A program made the translations under genes and the position numbers. Positions 1 to 8,718 of a DNA stretch of 41,097 bases are shown one piece after another. Each line of letters starts with the position of its first letter. Position 1 is the first letter of the stretch. Below the pieces are notes generated by a model. The model was not told the DNA's origin and did no database searches. It was given only the letters and a program-made list of their open reading frames with translations. The stretch comes from Bacillota bacterium. GTDB lineage: Bacteria; Bacillota; SHA-98; UBA4971. The stretch is from NCBI GenBank assembly GCA_012516125.1, contig JAAYXB010000053.1:1-41097 (forward strand), given 5' to 3'.

Positions 1-799
1 CCCCCCAGAGCCCCCGGAGCAGAGCCCTGGAGTAGTCCGAGTCCATAGCCCCGCAGTCCCCGTAGTCGACGCGCACGAGACACAGCCCTTTCGCAGGAGC
101 GGTAGGCCCGGCGAGGCGTCTGTCACGCGCGTCCCGGATCCTCGCGACGTCCCCCGGCGCAAGTTTCCCCGTTCCCACCAGTATCAGCGTCCCCACGATT
201 ATCCGCACCATGTTGTAAAGAAACCCGTCGGCCTCTACGGTTATCCTGACAAGGCCCTCCTCCGCCTCCAGCGCGCACCGCCTGACCTCACGTGTGAACG
301 TCTTCGCCCCGCCGCCAGATGCCGCAAACGACCGAAAGTCGTGCCGCCCCACGATGTGTCCGCATCCCTTGCGCATCGCCGCAAGGTCGAGGGTGAAAGG
401 AACGTGGTGAGCGTAATTCCGGAGGAACACCGATGGGACGGGCCTCGTGTCTATGGTGTACTCGTATGTCTTGCCGCGAGCATCGTACCGCGCGTGAAAC
501 TCCCAGGGCGCCTCCTCGGCGCTGAGCACCCTGATGTCCGCCGGGAGCACGCTGTTCAGCGCCGGGACAAACTTTTCCGTGGGCATCCTCGCGCCTGTCC
601 GGAAATTCACCACCTGGCCCCGGGCGTGGACCCCCGCGTCCGTCCGGCCTGCTCCGATGACGTTCGCCGGCGATTTGGTTATGACGGCCACAGCCCGCTC
701 CAGCTCAGACTGGATCGTCGGCAGGCCGTCCTGCCGCTGGAACCCGCAATATGCCGTGCCGTCGTATTCCAGGACAAGCTTGATATTCCTCATATACAT
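1..799 (-). CDS. truA: tRNA pseudouridine(38-40) synthase TruA (partial, runs off left edge)
   Basis: TruA converts uridines 38-40 of the tRNA anticodon arm to pseudouridine in the cytoplasm. The minus-strand frame is open from 799 to the window edge (266 codons, no stop) and reads MYMRNIKLVLEYDGTAYCGF at the N-terminus. The catalytic motif GRTDAGVHARGQV is present near residue 50, with the nucleophilic Asp. Later family blocks are also clear: HDFRSFAASG, and a DGFLYNMVRIIVGTL segment. The C-terminal block (GLCLVRVDYGD) is already inside the window, so only a short tail is missing. Start is ATG at 799; a second ATG lies at 793 and the Shine-Dalgarno is weak. It follows ecfT by 16 bp, the usual Bacillota arrangement after the ecf genes. 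Confidence 0.95.
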   Translation of the reverse strand, partial: MYMRNIKLVLEYDGTAYCGFQRQDGLPTIQSELERAVAVITKSPANVIGAGRTDAGVHARGQVVNFRTGARMPTEKFVPALNSVLPADIRVLSAEEAPWEFHARYDARGKTYEYTIDTRPVPSVFLRNYAHHVPFTLDLAAMRKGCGHIVGRHDFRSFAASGGGAKTFTREVRRCALEAEEGLVRITVEADGFLYNMVRIIVGTLILVGTGKLAPGDVARIRDARDRRLAGPTAPAKGLCLVRVDYGDCGAMDSDYSRALLRGLWG

Positions 800-803
800 C
801 CGC

Positions 804-827
804 TTAGAGGTAGACTTAGAGGTAGAC
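804..827. repeat. 12-bp tandem duplication spanning the ecfT stop
   Basis: On the minus strand GTCTACCTCTAA occurs twice in tandem. The first copy contains the last codons and stop of ecfT; the second follows immediately and repeats the stop. It lies in the ecfT-truA spacer. Confidence 0.85.
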
Positions 828-1616
828 CGCCACGGCGATCAGGGCAGCCGTTGACCCGATGGCCGCCAGGACGTCCTTCGCTCCTACGTGGAGCTGCTTC
901 ATTCTGGTCCGCCCCTGCCCTCCCCGGTAGCACCTGGCCTCCATGGCCATGGCAAGCTCGTCAGCCCGCCGGAACGCGCTCACAAAAAGAGGCACCAGAA
1001 GCGGAACGAGGCTCTTCGCTTTCTGGAGCACGTTGCCCGTCTGGAAATCCGCCCCCCGCGCCATCTGGGCCTTCATTATCTTGTCAGTCTCCTCGAGGAG
1101 CGTAGGAATGAACCTCAGGGCGATCGTCATCATCATGGCAAGCTCGTGCGCCGGAACCCCGAGAGCCCTCGTCGGCGAGAGAATGTTCTCGATGCCGTCT
1201 GTAAGCTCGATGGGCGACGTGCTGAGCGTCAGGATGGACGTCGCCAGCACAAGCAGCACAAGCCTCATTGACATTGCGAAGCCCCTGAAGGCCCCCTCGT
1301 ACGTGGCCACCAGCGGCCCGAGCCTGAAGAGCACCCGCCCCTCGTTCATGAACAGGTGCAGTCCAAAGGTCAGCACCAGGATGAAAAGCAGCGGCCGCAC
1401 GCCTCGCAGCACAAATTTCACCGGCAGGTGGGCGAGGAGCATGGCGCCCAGGATGAAGAGGAGCACCAGCCCATACCCGGCCATCGTGTGGACCAGGAAC
1501 AGCACGGTGATGACGACCAGGGTAATGAATATCTTCACCCTGGGGTCGAGCCTGTGCACCAGCGAGTCGCCCGGTATATACTGCCCGATGGTTATATTAC
1601 CGAACACGGCCCTCAC
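816..1616 (-). CDS. ecfT: ECF transporter transmembrane protein EcfT
   Basis: EcfT is the membrane scaffold that links the two ABC ATPases to interchangeable substrate-binding S components for vitamin or metal uptake. The 266-residue protein has several hydrophobic segments (about residues 29-65, 70-92, 115-132, and the C-terminus). It also carries the family's two cytoplasmic coupling motifs, ARG (in QMARGADF, about residue 186) and a second one in AMEARCYRGG (about residue 230). The GTG start at 1616 overlaps the end of ecfA2 by 20 nt; an alternative GTG lies at 1607. Such overlap implies translational coupling. No S-component gene is in the window, so the substrate is unknown; this looks like a shared (group II) module. 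Confidence 0.93.
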   Translation of the reverse strand: MRAVFGNITIGQYIPGDSLVHRLDPRVKIFITLVVITVLFLVHTMAGYGLVLLFILGAMLLAHLPVKFVLRGVRPLLFILVLTFGLHLFMNEGRVLFRLGPLVATYEGAFRGFAMSMRLVLLVLATSILTLSTSPIELTDGIENILSPTRALGVPAHELAMMMTIALRFIPTLLEETDKIMKAQMARGADFQTGNVLQKAKSLVPLLVPLFVSAFRRADELAMAMEARCYRGGQGRTRMKQLHVGAKDVLAAIGSTAALIAVAVYL

Positions 1617-2463
1617 CCCTCAGGAGCCTGAGAAGCTCTACCTTCGCCTCTTCCACCGTGAGAATGTCGGTCCTGACGTCTTTGCCACGCCTTGCAAGCT
1701 CGTGCATGAGTTCGGTGACCTGCGGCACCCCGAGGCCCGTCTCTCTCAGGAGGTCCGTCATGCGGAACACCTCGCGCACAGGCCCATCGGCCACCACCCT
1801 GCCCCTGTGCATCACTACAAGCCTTTTCGCGAGCCTCGCGACGTCTTCCATGCTGTGGGACACCAGCACGACCGTATACTCAAACTTCCTATGCAACCTC
1901 GTAAGCTCTTCGAGCAGCTCGTCCCGACCGCGCGGGTCGAGGCCCGACACCGGCTCGTCCAGCACGAGCACGGACGGCTCCATGGCGAGCACGCCGGCTA
2001 TCGCCACCCGCCTCATCTCACCGCCGGATAGCTCGAACGGGGACCGCGCCTTGACAGCCTCGAAATCAAGACCCACCATCTCCAGGGCTCGCCTGACACG
2101 CATCCCGATCTCGTCCTCATCCAGCCCCATGTTCCTCGGGCCAAAGGCGACGTCGGCGAACACGGTCTCCTCGAAGAGCTGATGCTCCGGGTATTGAAAC
2201 ACCAGGCCCACTTTCTGGCGGATATCCTTGAGGCGGACATCTTTCTGCCAGATGTCAACGCCGTCAACCAGCACCCGCCCGCGTGTGGGCCTCAGGAGCC
2301 CGTTGAAGTGCTGGATCAGCGTGGACTTTCCCGACCCCGTCTCTCCTATGATGCCGACGAATTCCCCGTCGTTTATTTCCAGGTTGATGTCCTCAAGGGC
2401 GGTCCGCGCGAACGGCGTGCCCGGGTTGTACGTGTAGCAAAGGCTCTCTACCTTTATGGGCAC
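1597..2463 (-). CDS. ecfA2: ECF transporter ATP-binding protein EcfA2
   Basis: Second ATPase of the energy-coupling factor module; it hydrolyses ATP to drive EcfT and an S component. In the 288 residues are Walker A GETGSGKST (40-48), the Q-loop context VFQYPEHQ, the signature LSGGEMRR, Walker B VLVLDEPVSGLDP, and the switch His in VLVSHSMED. The signature with EMRR and the FQYPEHQLFE stretch are typical of EcfA2 rather than EcfA1. Start is GTG at 2463, 9 nt after the ecfA1 stop, with a GGGCGGGTGA stretch upstream. Length is normal for the family. Confidence 0.95.
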   Translation of the reverse strand: MPIKVESLCYTYNPGTPFARTALEDINLEINDGEFVGIIGETGSGKSTLIQHFNGLLRPTRGRVLVDGVDIWQKDVRLKDIRQKVGLVFQYPEHQLFEETVFADVAFGPRNMGLDEDEIGMRVRRALEMVGLDFEAVKARSPFELSGGEMRRVAIAGVLAMEPSVLVLDEPVSGLDPRGRDELLEELTRLHRKFEYTVVLVSHSMEDVARLAKRLVVMHRGRVVADGPVREVFRMTDLLRETGLGVPQVTELMHELARRGKDVRTDILTVEEAKVELLRLLRGEGRVR

Positions 2464-2472
2464 AGCGTCTCA

Positions 2473-3459
2473 TCACCCGCCCCCGCACGAAGCCGCAGCG
2501 GCACGGCCGTGGCAATCAGCCTGACCGCTTCTGCCGCGGCCCCGGGCCGTAGTGCCGCACGCGTCGGCCGTACGCGCGCGCCCCTCCTCCGTTTTGTGGG
2601 ACCGGTCGTTTACACCCCGGTCGCTCACACCGATGATGGCATCGGCAAACTCCTCCACCGTCAGGATATCAGGAGGAAGCTCCGCCCCCTCCCTGTTCAG
2701 CTCGTAAGCAAGCTCCGTCACCTGCGGGACATCGAGGTGCAACGCTCTCAAGGTATCAACCTGGCCGAACACCTTGCGCGGGCTGCCGTCGAGGACGATC
2801 CGACCTCCCTCCATCACGATCACCCGGTCGGCCTGGACGGCCTCGTTCATGAAGTGCGTGATGAGGACGACCGTGATGCCCTCCTCTCTGTTCAGCCGGG
2901 TGATGGTTCGCATGACCTCGCGCCTTCCCGATGGATCGAGCATGGCGGTGGGCTCATCCAGGACGATGCACTCCGGCCGCATCGCGACCACGCCGGCGAT
3001 GGCGACGCGCTGTTTCTGCCCACCAGAGAGGAGGTGCGGAGCGTGCCGCATATATTCCACCATGTCGACGCACTCGAGCGCCTCCCGCACGCGCCGCCGG
3101 ATCTCCGCAGGGGGTACGCCGAGGTTCTCAGGGCCGAAGGCCACGTCTTCCTCGACGGTGGTAGCCACGATCTGGTTATCAGGGTTCTGAAACACCATGC
3201 CCACCGTCTGACGGATCTTCCACAGGTTGCGCGGGTCGCTGGTCTTCATCCCCTTGACCTTCACAGTTCCCGAGGTCGGCACAAGCAAAGCGTTGAAGTG
3301 CTTCGCCAGCGTCGACTTGCCGGACCCGTTGTGGCCGATGATGGCGACAAACTCCCCCGGCATGATGGCGAGGCTTATGCCGCGAAGCGCAGCGTGCCTG
3401 CCATCCCCGACAGGCCCGTACTCGTACACCAGGTTTTCAGCCCTGATCATCTCCTCCAA
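2473..3459 (-). CDS. ecfA1: ECF transporter ATP-binding protein EcfA1
   Basis: First ATPase of the ECF module. Walker [10 protein letters not shown] (42-50), VFQNPDNQ Q-loop, [13 protein letters not shown] signature, Walker [14 protein letters not shown] and H-loop LITHFMNEA are all present, so it should be active. Start is TTG at 3459 behind AAGGGGG at 7-nt spacing; an ATG three codons later is an alternative. At 328 residues it is about 45-50 longer than usual. The excess is a C-terminal tail after about residue 275, rich in Arg, Ala and Gly with scattered Cys, without recognisable homology. The tail may have arisen by loss of the original stop. It lies just downstream of the rplQ terminator. 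Confidence 0.93.
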   Translation of the reverse strand: MEEMIRAENLVYEYGPVGDGRHAALRGISLAIMPGEFVAIIGHNGSGKSTLAKHFNALLVPTSGTVKVKGMKTSDPRNLWKIRQTVGMVFQNPDNQIVATTVEEDVAFGPENLGVPPAEIRRRVREALECVDMVEYMRHAPHLLSGGQKQRVAIAGVVAMRPECIVLDEPTAMLDPSGRREVMRTITRLNREEGITVVLITHFMNEAVQADRVIVMEGGRIVLDGSPRKVFGQVDTLRALHLDVPQVTELAYELNREGAELPPDILTVEEFADAIIGVSDRGVNDRSHKTEEGRARTADACGTTARGRGRSGQADCHGRAAAASCGGG

Positions 3460-3482
3460 GGAGACGCCCCCTTAAAACCCAC

Positions 3483-3504
3483 AAAAAGTGCGCGATCGCG
3501 CACT
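3483..3504 (-). terminator. Rho-independent terminator after rplQ
   Basis: An 18-bp perfect palindrome (AGTGCGCGATCGCGCACT) at 3487-3504 is followed on the minus strand by TTTTT. It ends the S10-spc-alpha gene series and separates it from ecfA1. No clear promoter is seen between it and ecfA1, so some read-through is probable. Confidence 0.8.
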
Positions 3505-3641
3505 CTTGCAGGAAGAGATGGTTCGTTCGCTTCGTTCGCCCCGCCAGGCCCGCCCGGCCCCGCCAGGCACAGCCTGCCGCAGCCCGGCACAGCCCAGCCG
3601 AACCCCGCGCAGACCGGCCGCACAGGCACACCCGTGCGCCG

Positions 3642-3980
3642 CTAGACCAGCTCGACTATGACCTCCGATGCAGCGTCGCCGCGACGTTCCCCAAGCTTTA
3701 CGGTGCGAACGTAACCACCCTGCCGATCCCTGTAACGCGGCGCGATGGTATCGAAGAGCTTCTTCGTGACCGCATCGCTCCTGACGTAACCTGCCACCAA
3801 CCTCCGGGCGTGAAGATCGCCCCTTTTGGCAAGGGTGATGAGCTTCTCCGCGACCGGCTCGAGCTGCCTCGCCTTGCCTTCGGTCGTTCTAATGCGCTCG
3901 TGCTCGAACAGCGATGTCACGATGCTCCGGAGCATTGCCTTTCTATGAGCGCTGGTGCGCCCCAATTTCGCCTGGTTCAT
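3642..3980 (-). CDS. rplQ: 50S ribosomal protein L17
   Basis: L17 binds 23S rRNA near the peptide exit region. The 112-residue product starts [20 protein letters not shown], the conserved N-terminus, and ends near the usual [12 protein letters not shown]. The ATG at 3980 has GGGAGGGATCT upstream; a 10-codon longer frame is rejected because it would contain that Shine-Dalgarno. It is the last gene of the alpha set, directly after rpoA, and is followed by a 160-bp GC-rich spacer with a terminator. Confidence 0.97.
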   Translation of the reverse strand: MNQAKLGRTSAHRKAMLRSIVTSLFEHERIRTTEGKARQLEPVAEKLITLAKRGDLHARRLVAGYVRSDAVTKKLFDTIAPRYRDRQGGYVRTVKLGERRGDAASEVIVELV

Positions 3981-4048
3981 GTCGAGATCCCTCCCGGACC
4001 AGAGGTCCAAAAAGCTCTTGCGGTCTCGTTCTGTTTCAGCTGCAGATT

Positions 4049-4996
4049 CTAATCCTCCTGGTCTTCCGATGGACGGAGGGAAAGGCCGAGATTCGCAAGT
4101 TGCCCCTTGACTTCTTCAAGCGACTTCTTTCCGAGGTTCCTGACCTTCATCATGTCTTCCTCGGTTTTCCTGATGAGCTCCTGCACGGTGTTTATGCCGG
4201 CTCTCTTCAGGCAGTTGTACGAGCGCACCGACAGGTCCAGTTCCTCTATGGGCATGTCCAGGACCTTGTCCTTCTCGTCCTCTGCCTTCTCCACCATCAT
4301 CTCCACCCGGTCGGCCGTCTCCGTCAGGCTCGTGAAAAGCGCGAGGTGGCTCGACAGGATCTTCGCCGCGAGGCTGGTGGCCTCCTTCGGCGAGATGCTC
4401 CCGTCAGTCCAGACCTCAAGTATGAGCCGATCGTAGTCCGTGACCTGCCCGACCCGTGTGTTCTCCACCTGATAGTTCACTTTGCGGACAGGCGTGAAGA
4501 TGGAGTCCATGGGGATCACGCCGATCACCGGTTCGCCTCTGCGCTTCTCGGCCGGGACATAGCCTCTGCCCTTCTCGATCGTTATCTCTGCAAAGAGCCT
4601 GCCGTCCTTGTCGAGCGTGGCGATGTGGAGTTCGGGATTGAGGATCTCCACGTCGGGGTCGGCGATGATGTCGGCGGCCCTGACCTCCCCTTCACCCTGG
4701 GCTTCGATCCTCACGACCTTCGGCCCGTCTGAATGCACTTTGACCAGGAGCTCCTTGAGGTTCAGGAGGATGTCGATGGTGTCCTCCACAACCCCGGGTA
4801 TCACGGAGAACTCGTGAAGGACTCCCTCTATCTTTACAGAAGTGACCGCAGCCCCCGGCAGGGACGAAAGGAGAACCCTCCGGAGAGCGTTCCCCAGGGT
4901 TATGCCATAGCCTCTCTCAAGAGGCTCGACCACGAACTTGCCGTATTTCTCGGTGGCCTCCTGACACTCGATTCTGGGCTTCTCTATCTCGATCAT
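4049..4996 (-). CDS. rpoA: RNA polymerase alpha subunit
   Basis: Alpha dimerises to nucleate core RNA polymerase assembly; its C-terminal domain contacts UP elements and activators. The 315-residue protein has the N-terminal domain with [21 protein letters not shown] (about 25-45, beta/beta-prime contact and dimer surface). A helix-hairpin-helix C-terminal domain follows ([16 protein letters not shown] to [15 protein letters not shown], about 250-300). Start is ATG at 4996 behind GGGAGAGTTGCGG; the frame could begin two codons earlier at TTG. It sits between rpsD and rplQ as in most bacteria. Length is normal. Confidence 0.98.
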   Translation of the reverse strand: MIEIEKPRIECQEATEKYGKFVVEPLERGYGITLGNALRRVLLSSLPGAAVTSVKIEGVLHEFSVIPGVVEDTIDILLNLKELLVKVHSDGPKVVRIEAQGEGEVRAADIIADPDVEILNPELHIATLDKDGRLFAEITIEKGRGYVPAEKRRGEPVIGVIPMDSIFTPVRKVNYQVENTRVGQVTDYDRLILEVWTDGSISPKEATSLAAKILSSHLALFTSLTETADRVEMMVEKAEDEKDKVLDMPIEELDLSVRSYNCLKRAGINTVQELIRKTEEDMMKVRNLGKKSLEEVKGQLANLGLSLRPSEDQED

Positions 4997-5092
4997 CCGC
5001 AACTCTCCCTTCTGGTTTGTGCGGACCGCGCGCCGTTCGCCACAAGCCTGCTGCCATGCGGCACACCGCTGTAGGTCGCTGCACGACCACCG

Positions 5093-5719
5093 TTATCTCG
5101 AGTAAAGCTCGACGATCATGTGCTCCTGAACGGGCACATCGATCTGGTCCCTTGTGGGCAAGCTGAGGACGGTCGCGCTCAGGCCGTCGGGGTGAAGAGA
5201 TAGCCACGCGGGCACGGTGCGACCCTCGGCAGCCTCCGCCGCCAGCTTGAACCGCGTAAGCTCCCGGCTCCCCTCGCGCACAGATACGACGTCGCCCGGC
5301 TCCACGAGATACGACGGTATGCTGACCTTCTTGCCGTTCACGGCTATGTGGCCGTGCCTCACCATCTGTCGTGCCTCGGCCCTGGACGTTGCCAGCCCCA
5401 TCCGGTACACGACATTATCCAGCCTGGACTCGAGTATCTGAAGGAGCGCCTCGCCCGTGACGCCCCGCTTTCTTGAAGCCATCTCAAAGTAGCGCTCGAA
5501 CTGCCTCTCGAGGACCCCGTATATGCGGCGCAGCTTCTGCTTCTCGCGAAGCTGAATCGCGTATTCAGACATCTTCTTGCGGCCCTGCCCGTGTTCTCCA
5601 GGGGCATACGGCCTGCGATCAACCGCGCATTTCTCGGTGTAACACCTGTCACCTTTCAGGTATAGCTTCAAACCTTCACGCCGGCACAGCCTGCACACGG
5701 ATCCTGTGTACCTGGCCAT
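5093..5719 (-). CDS. rpsD: 30S ribosomal protein S4 (zinc-binding form)
   Basis: Primary 16S rRNA binder that nucleates 30S assembly and contributes to decoding fidelity. The 208-residue product has a C9-X2-C12...C26-X4-C31 zinc motif, followed by the S4 RNA-binding domain ([25 protein letters not shown] region, about 95-120). Start chosen is ATG at 5719, 10 nt after AGGAGG; a GTG four codons upstream is too close to that site. Unlike in Bacillus subtilis, where rpsD is separate, it sits in the alpha set between rpsK and rpoA. Confidence 0.97.
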   Translation of the reverse strand: MARYTGSVCRLCRREGLKLYLKGDRCYTEKCAVDRRPYAPGEHGQGRKKMSEYAIQLREKQKLRRIYGVLERQFERYFEMASRKRGVTGEALLQILESRLDNVVYRMGLATSRAEARQMVRHGHIAVNGKKVSIPSYLVEPGDVVSVREGSRELTRFKLAAEAAEGRTVPAWLSLHPDGLSATVLSLPTRDQIDVPVQEHMIVELYSR

Positions 5720-5762
5720 TTGAGCTTCCACCTCCTGATGTTGTCAACACCATCCCGTCCCA

Positions 5763-6152
5763 TCATACCCTTCTGCGCTTGGGCGGCCGGCACCCGTTGT
5801 GAGGGATCGGAGTCACATCGCGGATCATGCTCACCTCAAGCCCGGTGGCCTGCAGCGACCTGATCGCCGCCTCCCGGCCTGCCCCAGGCCCCTTCACCAG
5901 GACCTCCACCTGGCGCATGCCGTGGTCCATGGCCGCACGGGCAGCCGCCTCCGCCGCCATCTGCGCGGCGAACGGAGTGCCTTTCCGGGAACCCTTAAAA
6001 CCCTGCTTCCCTGCGCTCGACCATGCGATCACAGCGCCCTGAGGATCTGTTATCGTGACGATGGTATTGTTAAACGTCGACCGGATGTGCGCAACTCCGC
6101 TCTCGACGTTCTTGCGCTCACGCCTTTTCGCTCTGGTCGTTTTCCTGGGCAC
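5763..6152 (-). CDS. rpsK: 30S ribosomal protein S11
   Basis: S11 lines the mRNA exit channel on the 30S platform with S7 and S18. The 129-residue protein carries [18 protein letters not shown] (about 22-39), [14 protein letters not shown], and the C-terminal [19 protein letters not shown] signature. Start is GTG at 6152 behind AGGAGAG. It lies 18 bp after rpsM and 43 bp before rpsD. Confidence 0.97.
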   Translation of the reverse strand: MPRKTTRAKRRERKNVESGVAHIRSTFNNTIVTITDPQGAVIAWSSAGKQGFKGSRKGTPFAAQMAAEAAARAAMDHGMRQVEVLVKGPGAGREAAIRSLQATGLEVSMIRDVTPIPHNGCRPPKRRRV

Positions 6153-6170
6153 GCCTCATGCTCTCCTTTC

Positions 6171-6542
6171 TCACTTGGATCTCCTCACGCCCACGGTCTT
6201 CCTCGGGCCTTTTCGCGTCCGGGCGTTGGTCCTGGTACGCTGGCCCCTAACGGGCAGGCCTCTCCGATGCCGAAGGCCCCTGTAGGTGCCGATATCGATG
6301 AGCCGCTTGATGTTGGCGGCTTGCTCCCCGCGCAGTTCGCCTTCGACCTTGTACTCTTTGTCTATGACCTCCCGCAGGCGCGTGATCTCTTCCTCCGTGA
6401 GGTCACGAACCCTGGTGTCGGGGTTCACGCCGGTTTTCTCTAGAATCTGTCTGGAAGTCGTAAGACCCAACCCATATATATAAGTCAGGGCTATCTCGAT
6501 TCTCTTGTCCCTCGGAAGGTCAACCCCTGCAATCCTGGCCAT
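6171..6542 (-). CDS. rpsM: 30S ribosomal protein S13
   Basis: S13 sits in the 30S head, forms intersubunit bridges and touches the P-site tRNA. The 123-residue protein begins [20 protein letters not shown] and ends with the basic tail containing [19 protein letters not shown]. Start ATG at 6542 is preceded by GGAGGTGAGATGAAAGA. It follows rpmJ by 20 bp. Length is typical. Confidence 0.98.
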   Translation of the reverse strand: MARIAGVDLPRDKRIEIALTYIYGLGLTTSRQILEKTGVNPDTRVRDLTEEEITRLREVIDKEYKVEGELRGEQAANIKRLIDIGTYRGLRHRRGLPVRGQRTRTNARTRKGPRKTVGVRRSK

Positions 6543-6562
6543 TCTTTCATCTCACCTCCAGC

Positions 6563-6676
6563 CTAGCCCTGCCGCTGCTTGTGCTTGGGGTTCTCGCAGA
6601 TGACCCGGAGGACGCCCTTGCGCCTTACTATCTTGCACTTGTCACATATCTTCTTGACTGATGGACGAACTTTCAT
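6563..6676 (-). CDS. rpmJ: 50S ribosomal protein L36 (zinc form)
   Basis: A 37-codon gene: it starts [20 protein letters not shown] and ends NPKHKQRQG. Cys11, Cys14, Cys27 and His33 form the L36 zinc ribbon. Start ATG at 6676 follows a GGGGGGGTTGAG stretch; stop TAG at 6563. It lies between infA and rpsM, the standard place for the gene. L36 binds 23S rRNA at the base of the L7/L12 stalk region. Confidence 0.96.
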   Translation of the reverse strand: MKVRPSVKKICDKCKIVRRKGVLRVICENPKHKQRQG

Positions 6677-6746
6677 CTCAACCCCCCCTGGCATTCCCGG
6701 TTCGTGGCAAGTAGCGCCCCGCCTCCAGGAGATAGCCGATACGTCC

Positions 6747-6965
6747 TCACTTGAACCTGTAAGTTATCCTGCCTCGCGTGAGATCGTATGGCGACAGTTC
6801 AACGCTCACCCTGTCCCCCGGCAGGATACGTATGAAGTTCATGCGCATCTTGCCGGACACGTGAGCAAGCACCCTGTGCCCGTTCTCGAGTTCGACCCGG
6901 AACATCGCGTTGGGCAGCGCCTCGATGACGGTTCCCTCGACCTCGATGGCATCCTTCTTACTCAT
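6747..6965 (-). CDS. infA: Translation initiation factor IF-1
   Basis: IF-1 occupies the A site of the 30S subunit during initiation and works with IF-2 and IF-3. The 72-residue OB-fold protein begins [20 protein letters not shown] and contains [21 protein letters not shown] and [15 protein letters not shown], all diagnostic. The ATG at 6965 overlaps the end of the KOW gene by 8 nt, suggesting translational coupling; an upstream 12-codon extension lacks support. Length matches the family (71-73). Confidence 0.98.
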   Translation of the reverse strand: MSKKDAIEVEGTVIEALPNAMFRVELENGHRVLAHVSGKMRMNFIRILPGDRVSVELSPYDLTRGRITYRFK

Positions 6966-7254
6966 GAGACCAGTCCGCCTTCCCGCAGGAATCATTCTCA
7001 ACTGACCTCAAAGCTTCCCGGACCTCCTCATCGGTAACGCGCGCGCCCGCAAGGATCTTCGACCCGACATGGCCGTCAACTTTGCGGGTCCACATGAGAT
7101 GGCGCACGTTTTTCTTCTTCGGGTTGGACACTCGGCGATAAGTCCCGTCAACGACCGCGACGAACGTATCGTCGATGACGCGCATCACGATGTACCGTCT
7201 TCCCCTGTCTCTCCCCGCAATCGACACGACAACCTGACCCGGTCGCATTTCCAC
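6958..7254 (-). CDS. KOW-domain RNA-binding protein (L14e-like)
   Basis: Small basic protein with a KOW motif at its N-terminus ([23 protein letters not shown], about residues 4-28), then [19 protein letters not shown]. It resembles the uncharacterised COG2163-type proteins that many Bacillota encode between map and infA. A role in ribosome assembly or RNA binding is inferred from the fold and the location only. Start chosen is GTG at 7254 (98 residues), about 10 nt after GGGAGGTC; a GTG at 7275 would place the Shine-Dalgarno inside the gene. It overlaps infA by 8 nt. Confidence 0.85.
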   Translation of the reverse strand: MEMRPGQVVVSIAGRDRGRRYIVMRVIDDTFVAVVDGTYRRVSNPKKKNVRHLMWTRKVDGHVGSKILAGARVTDEEVREALRSVENDSCGKADWSHE

Positions 7255-7277
7255 TTGCGCACCGACCTCCCACACGC

Positions 7278-8027
7278 TTAGAGAGCGGTCAGTATCTCAG
7301 GCCCGTCCGACGTCACCGCCACGGTGTGCTCGAAGTGAGCTGAAAGCGAGCCGTCGCGCGTGACCACCGTCCAGTTGTCGTCAAGCGTCACAACGTCGAA
7401 ACCTCCGGCGTTGACCATGGGCTCGATCGCAAGCGTGGCACCGGGCTTGAGCTCAGGCCCCGGCTCGTTCCGTATCACGAAGTTCGGGATCCTGGGCTCC
7501 TCGTGGACGCTGCGCCCGATGCCGTGGCCCGCGAGCGCCCTGACCACGGAGAAGCCATGTGACTCCACATGCTCCTGGATCGCCCTGGAGATGTCAACCA
7601 CACGTTTCCCTGCGCGGGCCTGCTGGATGCCTTTATAGAGAGACTCCTCAGTTACGCGGAGAAGGCGCATGGCCTCGTCCGAGACCTTCCCTACCGGAAA
7701 CGTCATCGCGGAATCCCCGTGGAAACCGTCCACCATAGCCCCTACATCGACGCTGACGATATCGCCTTCGCGCAGGCGTCGGCTGCCCGGGATGCCGTGC
7801 ACAACCTCATCATTCACCGAGATGCACGCGCTCGCAGGAAAGCCATACAGCCCCTTAAAGGAGGGCATAGCCCCACACCCTCTGATGTACTTCTCGGCGA
7901 ACCTGTCGATCTCACCTGTCGTGATGCCCGGCCTGATGAGGCCGGCCAGTTCCTTCAAGAGCCCTGCGAGCACCCGCCCTGCCTTCCTCATGCTGGCGAT
8001 CTCCGCAGGGGTCTTACGAATCACCAT
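7278..8027 (-). CDS. map: Type I methionine aminopeptidase
   Basis: Removes the initiator Met from nascent proteins. The 249-residue enzyme shows all five metal ligands: Asp94 (VSVDVGA), Asp105 (HGDSAM), His168 (LAGHGIG), Glu202 (AIEPMV) and Glu233 (HFEHTV). The substrate-contact His77 lies in VVHGIP. There is no N-terminal zinc-finger extension, so it is a type Ia enzyme. The ATG at 8027 lies inside the adk 3' end (14-nt overlap), with a weak GAAGAAAG upstream. The adk-map pair after secY is the normal Bacillota order. Confidence 0.97.
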   Translation of the reverse strand: MVIRKTPAEIASMRKAGRVLAGLLKELAGLIRPGITTGEIDRFAEKYIRGCGAMPSFKGLYGFPASACISVNDEVVHGIPGSRRLREGDIVSVDVGAMVDGFHGDSAMTFPVGKVSDEAMRLLRVTEESLYKGIQQARAGKRVVDISRAIQEHVESHGFSVVRALAGHGIGRSVHEEPRIPNFVIRNEPGPELKPGATLAIEPMVNAGGFDVVTLDDNWTVVTRDGSLSAHFEHTVAVTSDGPEILTAL

Positions 8028-8697
8028 CGGAAACACTTTCTTCAACAGCATTGCCTTCTTTAAGTGCCGATATGATCGACTGCGTGACCTCGTCGATGTC
8101 CCGCTCGCCGTCAACGGACACAAGGAGGCCCTTTTGCCGATAGAACTCTATGACCGGCTCGGTTTCTGCCATGTACACCCTGAGCCGTTCCCTCACCGTT
8201 TCCTCCCGGTCGTCGTCTCGCTGGTACAGCTCTCCGCCGCACTTCGGGCACCTTCCCGGTTCGGAAGGAGGGTTGAAGTCGACATGGTACACAGCCCCGC
8301 ATCGCCTGCACTGCCTCCGCCCCGACAGCCTCCGCACAACCGTCTCGGTGCCTGCCTCGATGCTTACAGCAGCATCAAGGTCCGCCCCGAGGTCCCGCAG
8401 CACGTCCTCGAGCGCCCGTGCCTGCACAAGGTTCCGGGGAAATCCGTCCAGGATGAAACCTGATGAGACATCCGGGCGACTCAGCCTCTCCCTGACCAGC
8501 CCGATGGTGATGTCGTCCGGCACCAGCTTACCGGCGTCCATGTACTTCTGGGCCTCCATGCCAAGGGGCGTCTTCTGCGAAAGCGCCTCCCGGAACATCT
8601 CACCAGTGGAGACGTGCGGGACGCCGAAGCGCAAGCCGAGCCTCGCGGCCTGCGTGCCCTTGCCGACCCCCGGTGGGCCCAGTAACACAAGGCGCAT
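8014..8697 (-). CDS. adk: Adenylate kinase (zinc-binding LID)
   Basis: Catalyses ATP + AMP = 2 ADP. In 227 residues: P-loop GPPGVGKGT (7-15), AMP-binding STGEMFRE and FILDGFPRN, and a long LID domain with Cys130, Cys133, Cys150 and Cys153 arranged C-X2-C...C-X2-C, the structural zinc site of Gram-positive enzymes. ATG at 8697 lies 10 nt after GGGAGG; a TTG two codons upstream is also possible. The C-terminal tail after about 215 is acidic and overlaps map. Confidence 0.97.
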   Translation of the reverse strand: MRLVLLGPPGVGKGTQAARLGLRFGVPHVSTGEMFREALSQKTPLGMEAQKYMDAGKLVPDDITIGLVRERLSRPDVSSGFILDGFPRNLVQARALEDVLRDLGADLDAAVSIEAGTETVVRRLSGRRQCRRCGAVYHVDFNPPSEPGRCPKCGGELYQRDDDREETVRERLRVYMAETEPVIEFYRQKGLLVSVDGERDIDEVTQSIISALKEGNAVEESVSDGDS

Positions 8698-8718
8698 CGT
8701 CAAAATGCCTCCCCTGCC

